A stretch of 64,000 nucleotides of DNA from assembly GCF_004208635.1 (NCBI RefSeq), contig NZ_CP035806.1, positions 3,410,001-3,474,000 on the forward strand. The letters are read 5' to 3'. Positions 25,445 through 33,341 of the stretch are shown here, piece by piece; position 1 is the first letter of the stretch; each line of letters begins with the position of its first letter. Position numbers and translations under genes: made by a program. The notes under the pieces were generated by a model, which saw only the letters and a program-made list of their open reading frames with translations, was not told the origin of the DNA and ran no database searches. The stretch is from Leucobacter triazinivorans. Lineage in GTDB: Bacteria; Actinomycetota; Actinomycetes; Actinomycetales; Microbacteriaceae.

Positions 25445-25480
25445 GAACGGGCCGGTCTCCACGTGGAGCCCGGCCCGTTC
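25445..25480. terminator. Bidirectional terminator after the YceI gene
   Basis: Stem GAACGGGCCGG (25445-25455) pairs with CCGGCCCGTTC (25470-25480); the loop contains a second palindrome CTCCACGTGGAG. It lies between the YceI gene and the end of the converging ABC operon. Confidence 0.85.
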
Positions 25481-25491
25481 GGCGTCTTCGG

Positions 25492-27168
25492 CTACTCGCC
25501 GGCGACGGCATCGCCGACGCCGAGCCCCTGCGCCCACGGGACGTTGTGCTGGATCGCGGCGGTCGGCACCCCGGTGAGCCCAGCGCCCACATAGACGGGG
25601 TTGTACGGCTGGAACACCGGGATCCACGTGGGGTCGTCGTAGGCGATGCGCTGCGCCTGGATCAGGAGCTCGGCGCGCTCGTCCTCATCGGCGGTCTGGC
25701 GCGCGGTGGCTACCAGCTCGTCGAACTCCTCGTTCTTCCACTGCGCATAGTTGTAGAAGTTGTCGCTCTGCAGGAAGACGTAGAGCGAGATCGGGTCGGG
25801 GTAGTAGGTCTGCCAGGTCGTGAAGATCATGTCGATCCCCTTGCGCGCCTCCGCGTCGCCGTACAGCGAATTGTAGGTGTCCTCGGGCAGGGTCTTGATG
25901 TCCACCTCGAGTCCGATCTCCTTGCCCGCGCGCTGGATCTCGGCGGCGACGATCGGCATCTCGGGCTGCGAGCTCGTCGTGGCCAGCACGATCGGGGGCT
26001 GCGGGCCGGCCTCGGCCACGAGCCGCTTGGCCTCCTCGACCGAGCGGGGCAGCGCCGCGATCTCGTCCGACGCCTCCTGGAACCGCTCCTTCGCGTAGCC
26101 CCAGGTGCCCGATGAGGCGACCGTGTACAGCGGATCGGCGGCGCCGCTCATGGCCGCCTTGATGATCCCCTCGCGGTCGATCGCCATCGACAGCGCCTGT
26201 CGCACGCGCTGGTCCTTGAGACCGCCCTCGAGGCTGGACACCCAGGCGATGAACGCGCCGGAGGTCTCGCCAAAGAAGAGCCCGCCCTGGTCGGTCCGGG
26301 AGAGCTTCGCGAAGCCCGACGGCGGCACGTTCCACGAGCCCTGGATCTCGCCGCTCAGCATTCCGTTGACCCGCGCCGCGGAGTCGCGCACGAAGGTGAA
26401 GCGCACCTCGTCGGTCTGCGCGAGGTGCTCGCCGTCCCAGTAGTCGTCGAAGCGCTCGATCGTGATGTGCTCGCCGGCCTTCCACTCGCCGATCCGGTAC
26501 GGCCCCGTGCAGTCGACGTGCGCGTTCGGCGTGCCGACCTGCTCGCCCTGGGCCTCGGTGACGGCCTTGCTGAAGACGCGGCCGGTGCTCGTCGCCATCT
26601 CCTGGTGGAAGGTGACGTCCGGCTGCTTGAGCGTGACCGTCACCTCGAGCGGTCCGGTCGCCTCGATCGACTCCACCGGGTCGTAGGCTCCAGCCACCAT
26701 CGAACCGAGGTCGTAGTCTGCCGCGCGCTGCATGCTGTAGACCACGTCCTCCGCGGTCATGGTGCCGCCGTTGTGGAACGTCACCCCGTCTCGCAGGTGG
26801 TACACCCACACGGTCGGCTCCGGGTTCTCCCACGACTCGGCGAGGTTCGGGACGATGGTCATGTCGGGCGTGAGCTTCAGCAGGCTCTCGCAGACGTTGG
26901 TGACCACCTGCTGGATGGGGAAGTCGCTGATCTTGATGGGGTCGAGCGAGCTGGGCTCGTTGTAGAGCGCCCAGGACACGCGTTCGGCCTGGCCGGTGGC
27001 TGCGGGCAGGGAGGTGGTGATCTCCGGGGTGCTGTCCGCGGAGGCGCCGCCGGCGCCGGACGCGCCGCCGCCGGAGGAGCAGGCGCTGAGCAGCAGCGCG
27101 GCGCCGAGGGCCGCGGCGGCGGCGCGCGCCGGGCGGCGCCGGGCGCGGTCGGGGGAGAGAGGGGACAT
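25492..27168 (-). CDS. Peptide/nickel-type ABC transporter substrate-binding lipoprotein (second copy)
   Basis: A 558-residue lipoprotein of the SBP_bac_5 (DppA/OppA) family, with lipobox LSAC at about residue 29. The recognisable blocks are ISWALYNEPSSLDPIK-like near residue 62, YHLRDGVTFHNGGTMTAEDVVYSM, and the C-terminal WQTYYPDPISLYVFLQSDNFYNYAQW. Family members bind peptides but also opines, nickel chelates, or heterocycles, so the ligand is open. It closes the six-gene minus operon, 39 nt after the ATPase gene, and has its own AAGGAG ribosome-binding site. It is clearly related to, but distinct from, the first binding protein of the same operon (30755-32395). Confidence 0.9.
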   Translation of the reverse strand: MSPLSPDRARRRPARAAAAALGAALLLSACSSGGGASGAGGASADSTPEITTSLPAATGQAERVSWALYNEPSSLDPIKISDFPIQQVVTNVCESLLKLTPDMTIVPNLAESWENPEPTVWVYHLRDGVTFHNGGTMTAEDVVYSMQRAADYDLGSMVAGAYDPVESIEATGPLEVTVTLKQPDVTFHQEMATSTGRVFSKAVTEAQGEQVGTPNAHVDCTGPYRIGEWKAGEHITIERFDDYWDGEHLAQTDEVRFTFVRDSAARVNGMLSGEIQGSWNVPPSGFAKLSRTDQGGLFFGETSGAFIAWVSSLEGGLKDQRVRQALSMAIDREGIIKAAMSGAADPLYTVASSGTWGYAKERFQEASDEIAALPRSVEEAKRLVAEAGPQPPIVLATTSSQPEMPIVAAEIQRAGKEIGLEVDIKTLPEDTYNSLYGDAEARKGIDMIFTTWQTYYPDPISLYVFLQSDNFYNYAQWKNEEFDELVATARQTADEDERAELLIQAQRIAYDDPTWIPVFQPYNPVYVGAGLTGVPTAAIQHNVPWAQGLGVGDAVAGE

Positions 27169-27207
27169 CCGTGACTCCTTCGTTCGGGGATGCTGTGGGA
27201 AACGGGT

Positions 27208-28047
27208 CTAGGCGGATCGGGCGATGAACTCGCGCCGTGCATCGGCGACGTCGCGCGGGCTCCAGTCGAGCGAGGGCACGCTCGCGAGCAGGAGGCGGGT
27301 GTAGGGATGCTCCGGAGCCGCCAGCACCTCGGCGGTGCGGCCCGCCTCGACGGTGCGTCCGCGGAACATCACCAGCACATCGTCCGTGATCCAGCGCACG
27401 ACCTCGAGGTCGTGGCTCACGAACATGAGGGCGACGCCCGTCTCCTGCCGGATGCGGTCGAGCAGACGGAGGATCTGGGCCTGGATCGACACGTCGAGCG
27501 CCGCGACGGCCTCGTCGAGGATGAGCAGGCGGGGTTCGGCCGCGAGCGCTCGGGCGATGGCGACGCGCTGCCGCTGCCCGCCCGAGAGGTCGCGGGGCAT
27601 GCGCGCGGCGGTGGCCGAGTCGAGCCCGACCTGGTCGAGGAGCTGCTCGACGCGCGCCGCGCGCGCCGCGCCGCGGCGCCCGGTGTGCAGCGCGACGATC
27701 TCGGCCAGGGCCTCCCGGGCGCTCTGCCGGGGATCGAGGCTCTGGTACGGATCCTGGAACACCATCTGCATCACGCGCGCCCGCTCCATGCGGGCGCGAT
27801 GCCCCCGGCCCGGCTGCACCGGGTGGCCCTCGACGAGCACCTCGCCGCTGTCGGCGCGCTCGAGACCGGCGACGATGCGGGAGACCGTGGTCTTCCCGGA
27901 TCCCGATTCGCCGACGATGCCCAGTGAGCCGCCGGGCTCGATGGCGAAGGAAACGTCCTCCGCCGCGACGACGGTTCCGTGGGAGAAGCGCTTGCAGAGA
28001 TCGCGCACCTCGAGCAGCGGGGGTGCGGGGTCGTGCTGCGGGGTCAT
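27208..28047 (-). CDS. Oligopeptide-type ABC transporter ATP-binding protein (DppF/OppF type)
   Basis: A 279-residue ATPase subunit. Walker A is GESGSGKTT (about residue 41), the Q-loop VFQDPYQSLDPRQS, signature LSGGQRQR, Walker B LLILDEAVAALDVS; the usual E-P-V-S in this family reads E-A-V-A here. The C-terminus has the HPYTRLLLASVPS block characteristic of the oligopeptide/dipeptide transporter subfamily. ATG 28047 overlaps the stop of the preceding ATPase gene by 4 nt. It works with the sister ATPase, two permeases and two binding proteins of the operon. Confidence 0.92.
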   Translation of the reverse strand: MTPQHDPAPPLLEVRDLCKRFSHGTVVAAEDVSFAIEPGGSLGIVGESGSGKTTVSRIVAGLERADSGEVLVEGHPVQPGRGHRARMERARVMQMVFQDPYQSLDPRQSAREALAEIVALHTGRRGAARAARVEQLLDQVGLDSATAARMPRDLSGGQRQRVAIARALAAEPRLLILDEAVAALDVSIQAQILRLLDRIRQETGVALMFVSHDLEVVRWITDDVLVMFRGRTVEAGRTAEVLAAPEHPYTRLLLASVPSLDWSPRDVADARREFIARSA

Positions 28048-28880
28048 GCCAGCGCCTCCTCTGCGACGGGGTCCTGCTTCGAGAGCCGTGCGGGCATCGC
28101 GGCCAGCAGCGCCTGCGTGTACCGGTGGCGGGGTGCGTTCCAGAGCGTGCGCGCCTCGGCCTCCTCGACGATCTCGCCGTACCGCATCACCGCGATGCGG
28201 TCGCAGGAGCCCGCGGCGAGGTCGAGGTCGTGGGTGACGAGCACGATCGCGAGACCCCGGCTGCGGCGCAGCTCCTGCAGGATCGCGATGATCTCGGCCT
28301 GGGTGGTCACGTCGAGCGCGGTCGTCGGCTCGTCGGCGAGCAGCAGCTCCGGCTCGCTGGCGAGGGCGGACGCGATCATCACGCGCTGCAGCATGCCGCC
28401 CGAGAGCTCGTGCGGGTGCTTGCGCAACTGGGCCTCGGGGGAGAAGAGACCCACCTCGTCGAGCAGGCGCGCCGCCGTCTTCCACGCATCCCGGCGGCCC
28501 AGCCCCCGGTTGACGCGCAGCCCCTCGCACATGAACGCCCCGATGGTCTGGTACGGATTGATGTGGGCTCGGGGGTCCTGGAAGATCATCGCGGCCCGTC
28601 GCCGCCGCACCTCGGCCACCTGGGACCGGGTCGCCGCAACGAGATCGATCTCGTTGAGGCGCACGGACCCGCTGAGCCGCGCCCCGCGGGGCGTGAGGCC
28701 CACGACGGTGCGGAGCGTCATGGACTTGCCGGAGCCGGATTCGCCGACCAGGCCGATGAATTCGCCGGCGTCGCAGCTGAGCGAGACCTCGTCGAGGATC
28801 CGCCGCTCCTCTCCGCGCCGCTCCACGGCGAGGGAGAGGCGATCGATCCGGAGCAGCGGCTGCTGCGTCTGGGTGGTCAT
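28044..28880 (-). CDS. Oligopeptide-type ABC transporter ATP-binding protein (DppD/OppD type)
   Basis: A 278-residue ATPase with Walker A GESGSGKSMT, Q-loop IFQDPRAHINPYQTIG, signature LSGGMLQR (the form with M-L-Q-R is typical of DppD/OppD), and Walker B LLLADEPTTALDV. The HRYTQALLAAMP block near the end corresponds to the subfamily's HPYT motif. The iron-sulfur cysteines found after it in some OppD proteins are absent. It overlaps the permease gene by 1 nt and the next ATPase gene by 4 nt. Confidence 0.92.
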   Translation of the reverse strand: MTTQTQQPLLRIDRLSLAVERRGEERRILDEVSLSCDAGEFIGLVGESGSGKSMTLRTVVGLTPRGARLSGSVRLNEIDLVAATRSQVAEVRRRRAAMIFQDPRAHINPYQTIGAFMCEGLRVNRGLGRRDAWKTAARLLDEVGLFSPEAQLRKHPHELSGGMLQRVMIASALASEPELLLADEPTTALDVTTQAEIIAILQELRRSRGLAIVLVTHDLDLAAGSCDRIAVMRYGEIVEEAEARTLWNAPRHRYTQALLAAMPARLSKQDPVAEEALA

Positions 28881-29761
28881 CACTGCTTCTCCCTTCGGGT
28901 GATGCGCTCGGCGAGACCCTCGCCGAGCAGGCTGAAGCTGACGACCGCGAGCACGATCATCGCGCCGGGCGCCAGCGAGGGCAGCGCCACGCCCTGGATG
29001 AGTGCGTTCTGGCCCTCCGAGGCCATCGCTCCCCAGTCGGCCTGGGGTGGCTGCACGCCGAAGCCGAGGAAGGAGAGGCCGGCGAGGTCGATCATCGCGT
29101 ATCCGAAGCAGAGCGTGGCCTGCGCGATGACGAACGGCGTGATGTTGGGCAGGAGGTGGCGCAGGATGATCTGCCACGACGGCATTCCCTGCGTCTCGAG
29201 CGCCTGGATGTAGAGGCTGCCGCGCTCGGCGATGGCGACGCTGCGGGTGACCCTGGCCATGTACGGGATGTAGGCGATGGCCAGGGCGATCACGATGGAG
29301 TTGAGTCCGGGGCCGAAGATGGCGACCGCGAGGATCGCGAGCAGCACGCCCGGGAACGCGAACAGGATCTCTACGATGCGCGAGAGGACCGAGTCGACCG
29401 CCCCGCCCCGCCAGGCCGACACGACGCCGATGAGCACACCGACGAGCGTGGAGCCGAGCACCACGCCCAGCGGGCCGAGGAGGGAGATCCGGGCGGCGTA
29501 GATCGTGCGGGACAGCACGTCGCGGCCGGCCTCGTCCGTGCCGAGCCAGTGCTCGGCGGAGGGGCCCTGCAGTGCGTCGAGCAGCGACACCTCGTAGGGA
29601 TCCCGCGGCGCCACGATCGGAGCGAAGACCGCGAGCAGCACGAGGATCGCGAGGATGGCGCAGGCCGTGATCGTCATTCCGTGGCCGCGTGCGCGGAAGC
29701 TCAGCCAGGTGCGCCGGGTGAGCAGGCTCGTGGTGCGGGTGTGCGTGGTCGGGAGGGTCAT
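28880..29761 (-). CDS. Oligopeptide-type ABC transporter permease (DppC type)
   Basis: A 293-residue inner-membrane permease with an N-terminal basic segment and about six helices. The DppC-family hallmarks are the extracytoplasmic HWLGTDEAGRDVLSRTIYAAR near residue 70 and the EAA-type coupling loop ALETQGMPSWQIILRHLLPN near residue 180. It pairs with the DppB-type permease, whose gene it overlaps by 4 nt. The start matches the usual position before the first helix. Confidence 0.92.
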   Translation of the reverse strand: MTLPTTHTRTTSLLTRRTWLSFRARGHGMTITACAILAILVLLAVFAPIVAPRDPYEVSLLDALQGPSAEHWLGTDEAGRDVLSRTIYAARISLLGPLGVVLGSTLVGVLIGVVSAWRGGAVDSVLSRIVEILFAFPGVLLAILAVAIFGPGLNSIVIALAIAYIPYMARVTRSVAIAERGSLYIQALETQGMPSWQIILRHLLPNITPFVIAQATLCFGYAMIDLAGLSFLGFGVQPPQADWGAMASEGQNALIQGVALPSLAPGAMIVLAVVSFSLLGEGLAERITRREKQ

Positions 29762-30717
29762 CGGGCACCTGCTTTCTGCCGGGCGCGCGGCTCGAGGACG
29801 GGATACAGCAGGTCGACCACGAGGTTCGAGAGCACGAACACCGTGACGATGACGAGCACGATCGCCTGGACCACCGGGAAGTCCTTCACGTTGACGGCCT
29901 GCACGAGCAGCGAGCCGATGCCGTTGAGGCCGAAGACGGTCTCCACGATGGTCGTGGTGACCAGCAGCCCCGAGATGACGAGACCCGCGAGCGTGACCAC
30001 GGGCACGATGCCGCCGCGGAACGCGTGCGCCCAGATGACCCGCTGCGAGCCGAAACCGCGCACCCGGGCGGTCTCGACATACTCCTTGTCGAGCGTCGCG
30101 ATCATCGAGGTGCGCGTCGTGCGGAACACGAGTGCGCAGGAGGACAGGGCGAGGGCGATCGCGGGCAGCGTCAGGTGCCAGATCCGGTCGCCCGGGTCGT
30201 CGCCGCCCGGGCCGAATGCCGGGAAGATGCCGAGGGTCACCGCGAAGAGCGAGGTCAGCGCCATCGCGACGACGAACGCCGGCGTCGCCATGCCGAGCGT
30301 ACTCAGGATGATAGCGACCGAGTCGACCGGCCCGCGCTTGACCGCCGCGAGCACGCCGAGCAGCACGCCGGTGCCGAGGATCAGCACGGCCGCGTAGACG
30401 ACGAGCGAGAGGGTGGTAGGCAACCGGGAGGCGAGCAGGTCGCTCACTGGCTGGTGGAACTGGAGGCTCTGCCCGAAGTCGCCCTGGAAGACGCCGCCGA
30501 CCCAGCGCAGGTACTGCACGAGGAACGGGTCGTCGAGGTGGTACTGCTCCCTGAGGGCGGCGAGCGTCTCGGCGGTGACGTTGTTGCCCCTGGCCAGGAA
30601 CGTCTCGGGTGAGCCGGGCGCGAGGTACATGCCGGCGAAGACGGTGAACGAGGTGACGAAGAGCACGAGGAGCAGCGACCCCACCCGTTTGAGCACGGTG
30701 AGCAGGACGGCGTTCAT
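29758..30717 (-). CDS. Oligopeptide-type ABC transporter permease (DppB type)
   Basis: A 319-residue permease with about six helices. It begins with the family's N-terminal helix (LKRVGSLLLVLFVTSFTVF) and carries PGSPETFLARGNNVTAETLAALREQYHLDDP, the conserved extracytoplasmic block of DppB proteins, and the coupling loop DKEYVETARVRGFGSQRVIWAHAFR. The pore partner is the DppC-type protein. The gene starts 37 nt after the end of the first binding-protein gene; a GGAGG lies just upstream of the ATG. Confidence 0.93.
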   Translation of the reverse strand: MNAVLLTVLKRVGSLLLVLFVTSFTVFAGMYLAPGSPETFLARGNNVTAETLAALREQYHLDDPFLVQYLRWVGGVFQGDFGQSLQFHQPVSDLLASRLPTTLSLVVYAAVLILGTGVLLGVLAAVKRGPVDSVAIILSTLGMATPAFVVAMALTSLFAVTLGIFPAFGPGGDDPGDRIWHLTLPAIALALSSCALVFRTTRTSMIATLDKEYVETARVRGFGSQRVIWAHAFRGGIVPVVTLAGLVISGLLVTTTIVETVFGLNGIGSLLVQAVNVKDFPVVQAIVLVIVTVFVLSNLVVDLLYPVLEPRARQKAGAR

Positions 30718-30754
30718 TGGAGGTCTCCCTTCTGCGGGCGATCGGCGGGCACGG

Positions 30755-32395
30755 CTACTCCGCGGCCCCGAGCTGAGCGGCCCAGGGGCTCAGCAGCTGC
30801 ACGTAGGCGGTCGGCGAGCCGGTGATCCGCTCGTTGAGGAAGGAGGTGTTGTACGGGGCGTAGATCGGGATCCAGAGCGACTCTTCGACGATCATGCGCT
30901 GCGCCTCGATGATGGCCTCGGCGCGTGCGGGCAGGTCGTCGGTCGCGGCCGCGGTCGCCACGAGGCCGTCGTAGGTCTCGTCGGAGTAGCCGCTGAAGTT
31001 GTAGATGTTGCCGGTGGTGAAGTACTGGTAGATCTGGGTCGGGTCGGCGAAGTCGGTGCCCCAGGCGGTGAGATAGAGGTCGATGCCCTTGCGCGCCTCG
31101 GGATCCGTGTACACCGCGTAGTACTGGTCGGCAGGGATGTTGCGAATCTCGGCCTCGAGGCCGATCTTCTGCAGGGCGGACTGGATCTCCGCCGCGATGG
31201 TGGGGGTCTGCGCCTCGGCGGTGGTGGAGGCGATCACGATCGGGGTGTTCGGCGCCTCGGTCTGGTCGAGGAGCTCCTGAGCGGCGGCGAGATCGGTCCG
31301 GCCGACCTCGATCTCGTCCCAGGCGGCCTGGAACTGCTCGCGCTCGTAGCCCCAGGTGCCCGGCACGGCCGGGGCCCGCTGCTCGTCGGCCGCGCCGCCG
31401 ACGACCGAGGAGATGATGGCCTCGCGATCGATGGCGCGGGAGACGGCCTGCCGTACCGTGCGGTCGGCGAGCGGGCCGGTGGGGTCCATGACGATCGCGT
31501 TGTACCCTTGGCGGCTCGCGCCGTAGAAGACGGTGCCGACTCCGCTCGAGCTCAGCCGCTTCACCGCGGACGGCGCGAGATCCCAGGTGCCGTCGATGGA
31601 CCCTGCGAGCAGGCCGTTGACGATCGCGGAGGGATCGCGCACGAACTGGAACTCGAAGGTCTCGGACTTCGCCCGGTAGCGCTCGTCGTAGTAGTCCTCG
31701 TCTCGCTCGAGCGTGATCGACTGGCCCGGATCCCACTGCTGCAGGGAGAACGGGCCGATGCAGTTGACGCCGCCCTTCGGAGTGCCGTACGCATCCCCCA
31801 GCTCCTCGACGGTGGCGGCGCGTTCGATGACGCCCACGGGGCTCGCGAGGAAGGACTCGAAGAGCGCGTCGGGGGTCGAGAAGGTGATGGTGACCTCGAG
31901 CGGGCCCGTCGCCTCGATGCGCTCGACGTTGTCGAAGGGCCAGGTCCAGAAGGATCCCGAGTCGGGATCGCTGATGCGGTTCAGGCTGAAGACCACGTCC
32001 TCGGCGGTGAGCGGCGAGCCGTCGTGGAAGACGGCGTCGGAGCGCAGCGTGAAGACGCGCGTCGTGGGGGTCGGGCTCGCGACCGACTCCGCGAGCGCCG
32101 GCTCGAGCGTCATGTCGGGCGTCATGCGGAAGAGGCCCTCGCAGAGATTCGAGGTGACCATGCTCGTCGAGTTGTCGGCGTTGACGATCCAGTCGAGGCT
32201 CGCCGGCTCGGTGGGGATCGCCCAGGTGATCTTCTCGACGTCGCCGACCGGGGCCGGGGTCGACGTCACGATCTCGGGGCCGCTGCTCGCGGCCCGGGGT
32301 GCGGCGGTCGAGCCGCCGCACGCGGTCAGGGCGAGTACCGCACCCGCCGCGGCGAGGCCGAGGGCGGTGCGGCGCAGAGCCGGAGTCGGGGACAT
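30755..32395 (-). CDS. Peptide/nickel-type ABC transporter substrate-binding lipoprotein (first copy)
   Basis: A 546-residue SBP_bac_5 lipoprotein with a basic start (TPALRR), a hydrophobic stretch and lipobox LTAC (Cys at about residue 26). Family blocks are visible near residues 60 (ITWAIPTEPASLDWIVN), 110 (SPLTAEDVVFSLNRI) and 440 (LTAWGTDFADPTQIYQYF). It heads the transporter operon. ATG 32395 is chosen because GAGGAG lies about 7 nt upstream and a signal peptide follows at once; the frame is open for 39 further codons with no such features. Having a second, diverged binding protein at the operon end suggests two ligands or two stages of one pathway. Confidence 0.92.
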   Translation of the reverse strand: MSPTPALRRTALGLAAAGAVLALTACGGSTAAPRAASSGPEIVTSTPAPVGDVEKITWAIPTEPASLDWIVNADNSTSMVTSNLCEGLFRMTPDMTLEPALAESVASPTPTTRVFTLRSDAVFHDGSPLTAEDVVFSLNRISDPDSGSFWTWPFDNVERIEATGPLEVTITFSTPDALFESFLASPVGVIERAATVEELGDAYGTPKGGVNCIGPFSLQQWDPGQSITLERDEDYYDERYRAKSETFEFQFVRDPSAIVNGLLAGSIDGTWDLAPSAVKRLSSSGVGTVFYGASRQGYNAIVMDPTGPLADRTVRQAVSRAIDREAIISSVVGGAADEQRAPAVPGTWGYEREQFQAAWDEIEVGRTDLAAAQELLDQTEAPNTPIVIASTTAEAQTPTIAAEIQSALQKIGLEAEIRNIPADQYYAVYTDPEARKGIDLYLTAWGTDFADPTQIYQYFTTGNIYNFSGYSDETYDGLVATAAATDDLPARAEAIIEAQRMIVEESLWIPIYAPYNTSFLNERITGSPTAYVQLLSPWAAQLGAAE

Positions 32396-32483
32396 GTGGG
32401 GGCTCCTCACATCGTTGTGGGTCCGGAATCGGATGGGAACGGCTCGGGCGGAGAATCTGGTATGCCAGAGCCGATGTTGAGTA

Positions 32484-32512
32484 AGTAAACCGACCTCGAC
32501 GGGTCTTGTCAA
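32484..32512 (-). promoter_or_regulatory. Promoter of the transporter operon
   Basis: On the minus strand TTGACA (32512-32507) is a perfect -35, followed after 17 nt by TTTACT (32489-32484) as -10. Transcription would begin about 32477, giving a leader of about 80 nt before the binding-protein ATG. The twin repeats lie immediately upstream of the -35. Confidence 0.7.
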
Positions 32513-32521
32513 GGAATATGA

Positions 32522-32549
32522 AACGTTCTTTTTTGAAATGTAACGTTCT
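32522..32549. promoter_or_regulatory. Twin AACGTTCT repeats, candidate LacI-type operators
   Basis: AACGTTCT occurs at 32522-32529 and again at 32542-32549, exactly 20 bp apart, each preceded by ATGAA/ATGTA and followed by T-rich tracts. Each contains the palindromic core AACGTT with a central CpG, as LacI-family operators do. The pair lies between the divergent transporter and enzyme operons; the LacI regulator encoded at 39072-40106 is the natural candidate to bind. That assignment is inferred. Confidence 0.55.
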
Positions 32550-32640
32550 ATTTTTGGAAGGAATGCGCTAGCGTACCTCCACAGGCACCGGCGCGGACGA
32601 GCGCCGGGAGAACCGATACGACGGAGTGTGAGGAGCTCGG

Positions 32641-33339
32641 ATGACGACTGAGGAGCAGCCCTGGGCGCTCGTGACCGGGAACGGGGCGTTCGGCGAGAGC
32701 GCGGAACGGACGGGCTGGCGTTATGACGTCAACCCGTCCAGCGAGATCGCGCGACGCCTCGACGGCGAGGTGATCGCCGGGCACCGCGTCCGGGGAGTGG
32801 CGCTCGAGTGGGGGCGGCACCCCGCCGAGGCCATCGACCCGATCCTCGCGGAGTGCGCGGCCGCGCCGCCCGCGATCGCGGTGGCCCTCGGCGTCTTCTC
32901 GGGACGGGCGGCCGTCTCGGTAGAGCGGATCGCGATCAACGTGCGCGACTTCCAGTTCGCCGAGGACGGGTTCCGGCCGGCGGGCGCACCGGTGTTCGAC
33001 GAGGGCCCCGCCGCCTACCTCGCCACGCTGCCGATCAAGGCGATCACGCAGGCGCTCCGGAGCGCGGGGATCCCGGCGCGCGTCTCGAATTCCGCCTCCA
33101 CCCACGGCTGCAACTCGGTCATGTACACGCTCCTGCACCGCGCGGCCGAAAGGGGGATCCCGATGCGCGCCGGTTTCGTGCACCTGCCTGACCCGCCCGA
33201 GCACGTCGCGGCTCTCGGCAGCGACGGGCCCAGCATGGCGATGGCGCTGCAGATCGAGGCGGTGCGCGAGGCGATCGCGGCGGCCGCGGCGCACCCCGAG
33301 CGGGATCTGGAGATCCCCGCGAACGAGTGGGAGTGGTGA
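32641..33339 (+). CDS. Pyroglutamyl-peptidase I-like (C15 family) protein
   Basis: A 232-residue protein of the Pcp fold, first gene of the enzyme operon. The catalytic triad of C15 cysteine peptidases is present: Glu95 (VERIAIN), Cys157 (HGCNSVMY) and His181 (AGFVHLP); NPS at 31-33 and GPAAYLATLPIK are also kept. Residues that hold pyroglutamate are changed: the family's GFDPFG reads GNGAFG, and the GQAGGR loop reads GVFSGR. It therefore may not act on ordinary pyroglutamyl peptides but on another cyclic amide. The ATG follows GAGGAG at 32629-32634 by 6 nt. Downstream genes are tightly packed, so it belongs to one transcript with the amidohydrolases. Confidence 0.75.
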   Translation: MTTEEQPWALVTGNGAFGESAERTGWRYDVNPSSEIARRLDGEVIAGHRVRGVALEWGRHPAEAIDPILAECAAAPPAIAVALGVFSGRAAVSVERIAINVRDFQFAEDGFRPAGAPVFDEGPAAYLATLPIKAITQALRSAGIPARVSNSASTHGCNSVMYTLLHRAAERGIPMRAGFVHLPDPPEHVAALGSDGPSMAMALQIEAVREAIAAAAAHPERDLEIPANEWEW

Positions 33340-33341
33340 GC

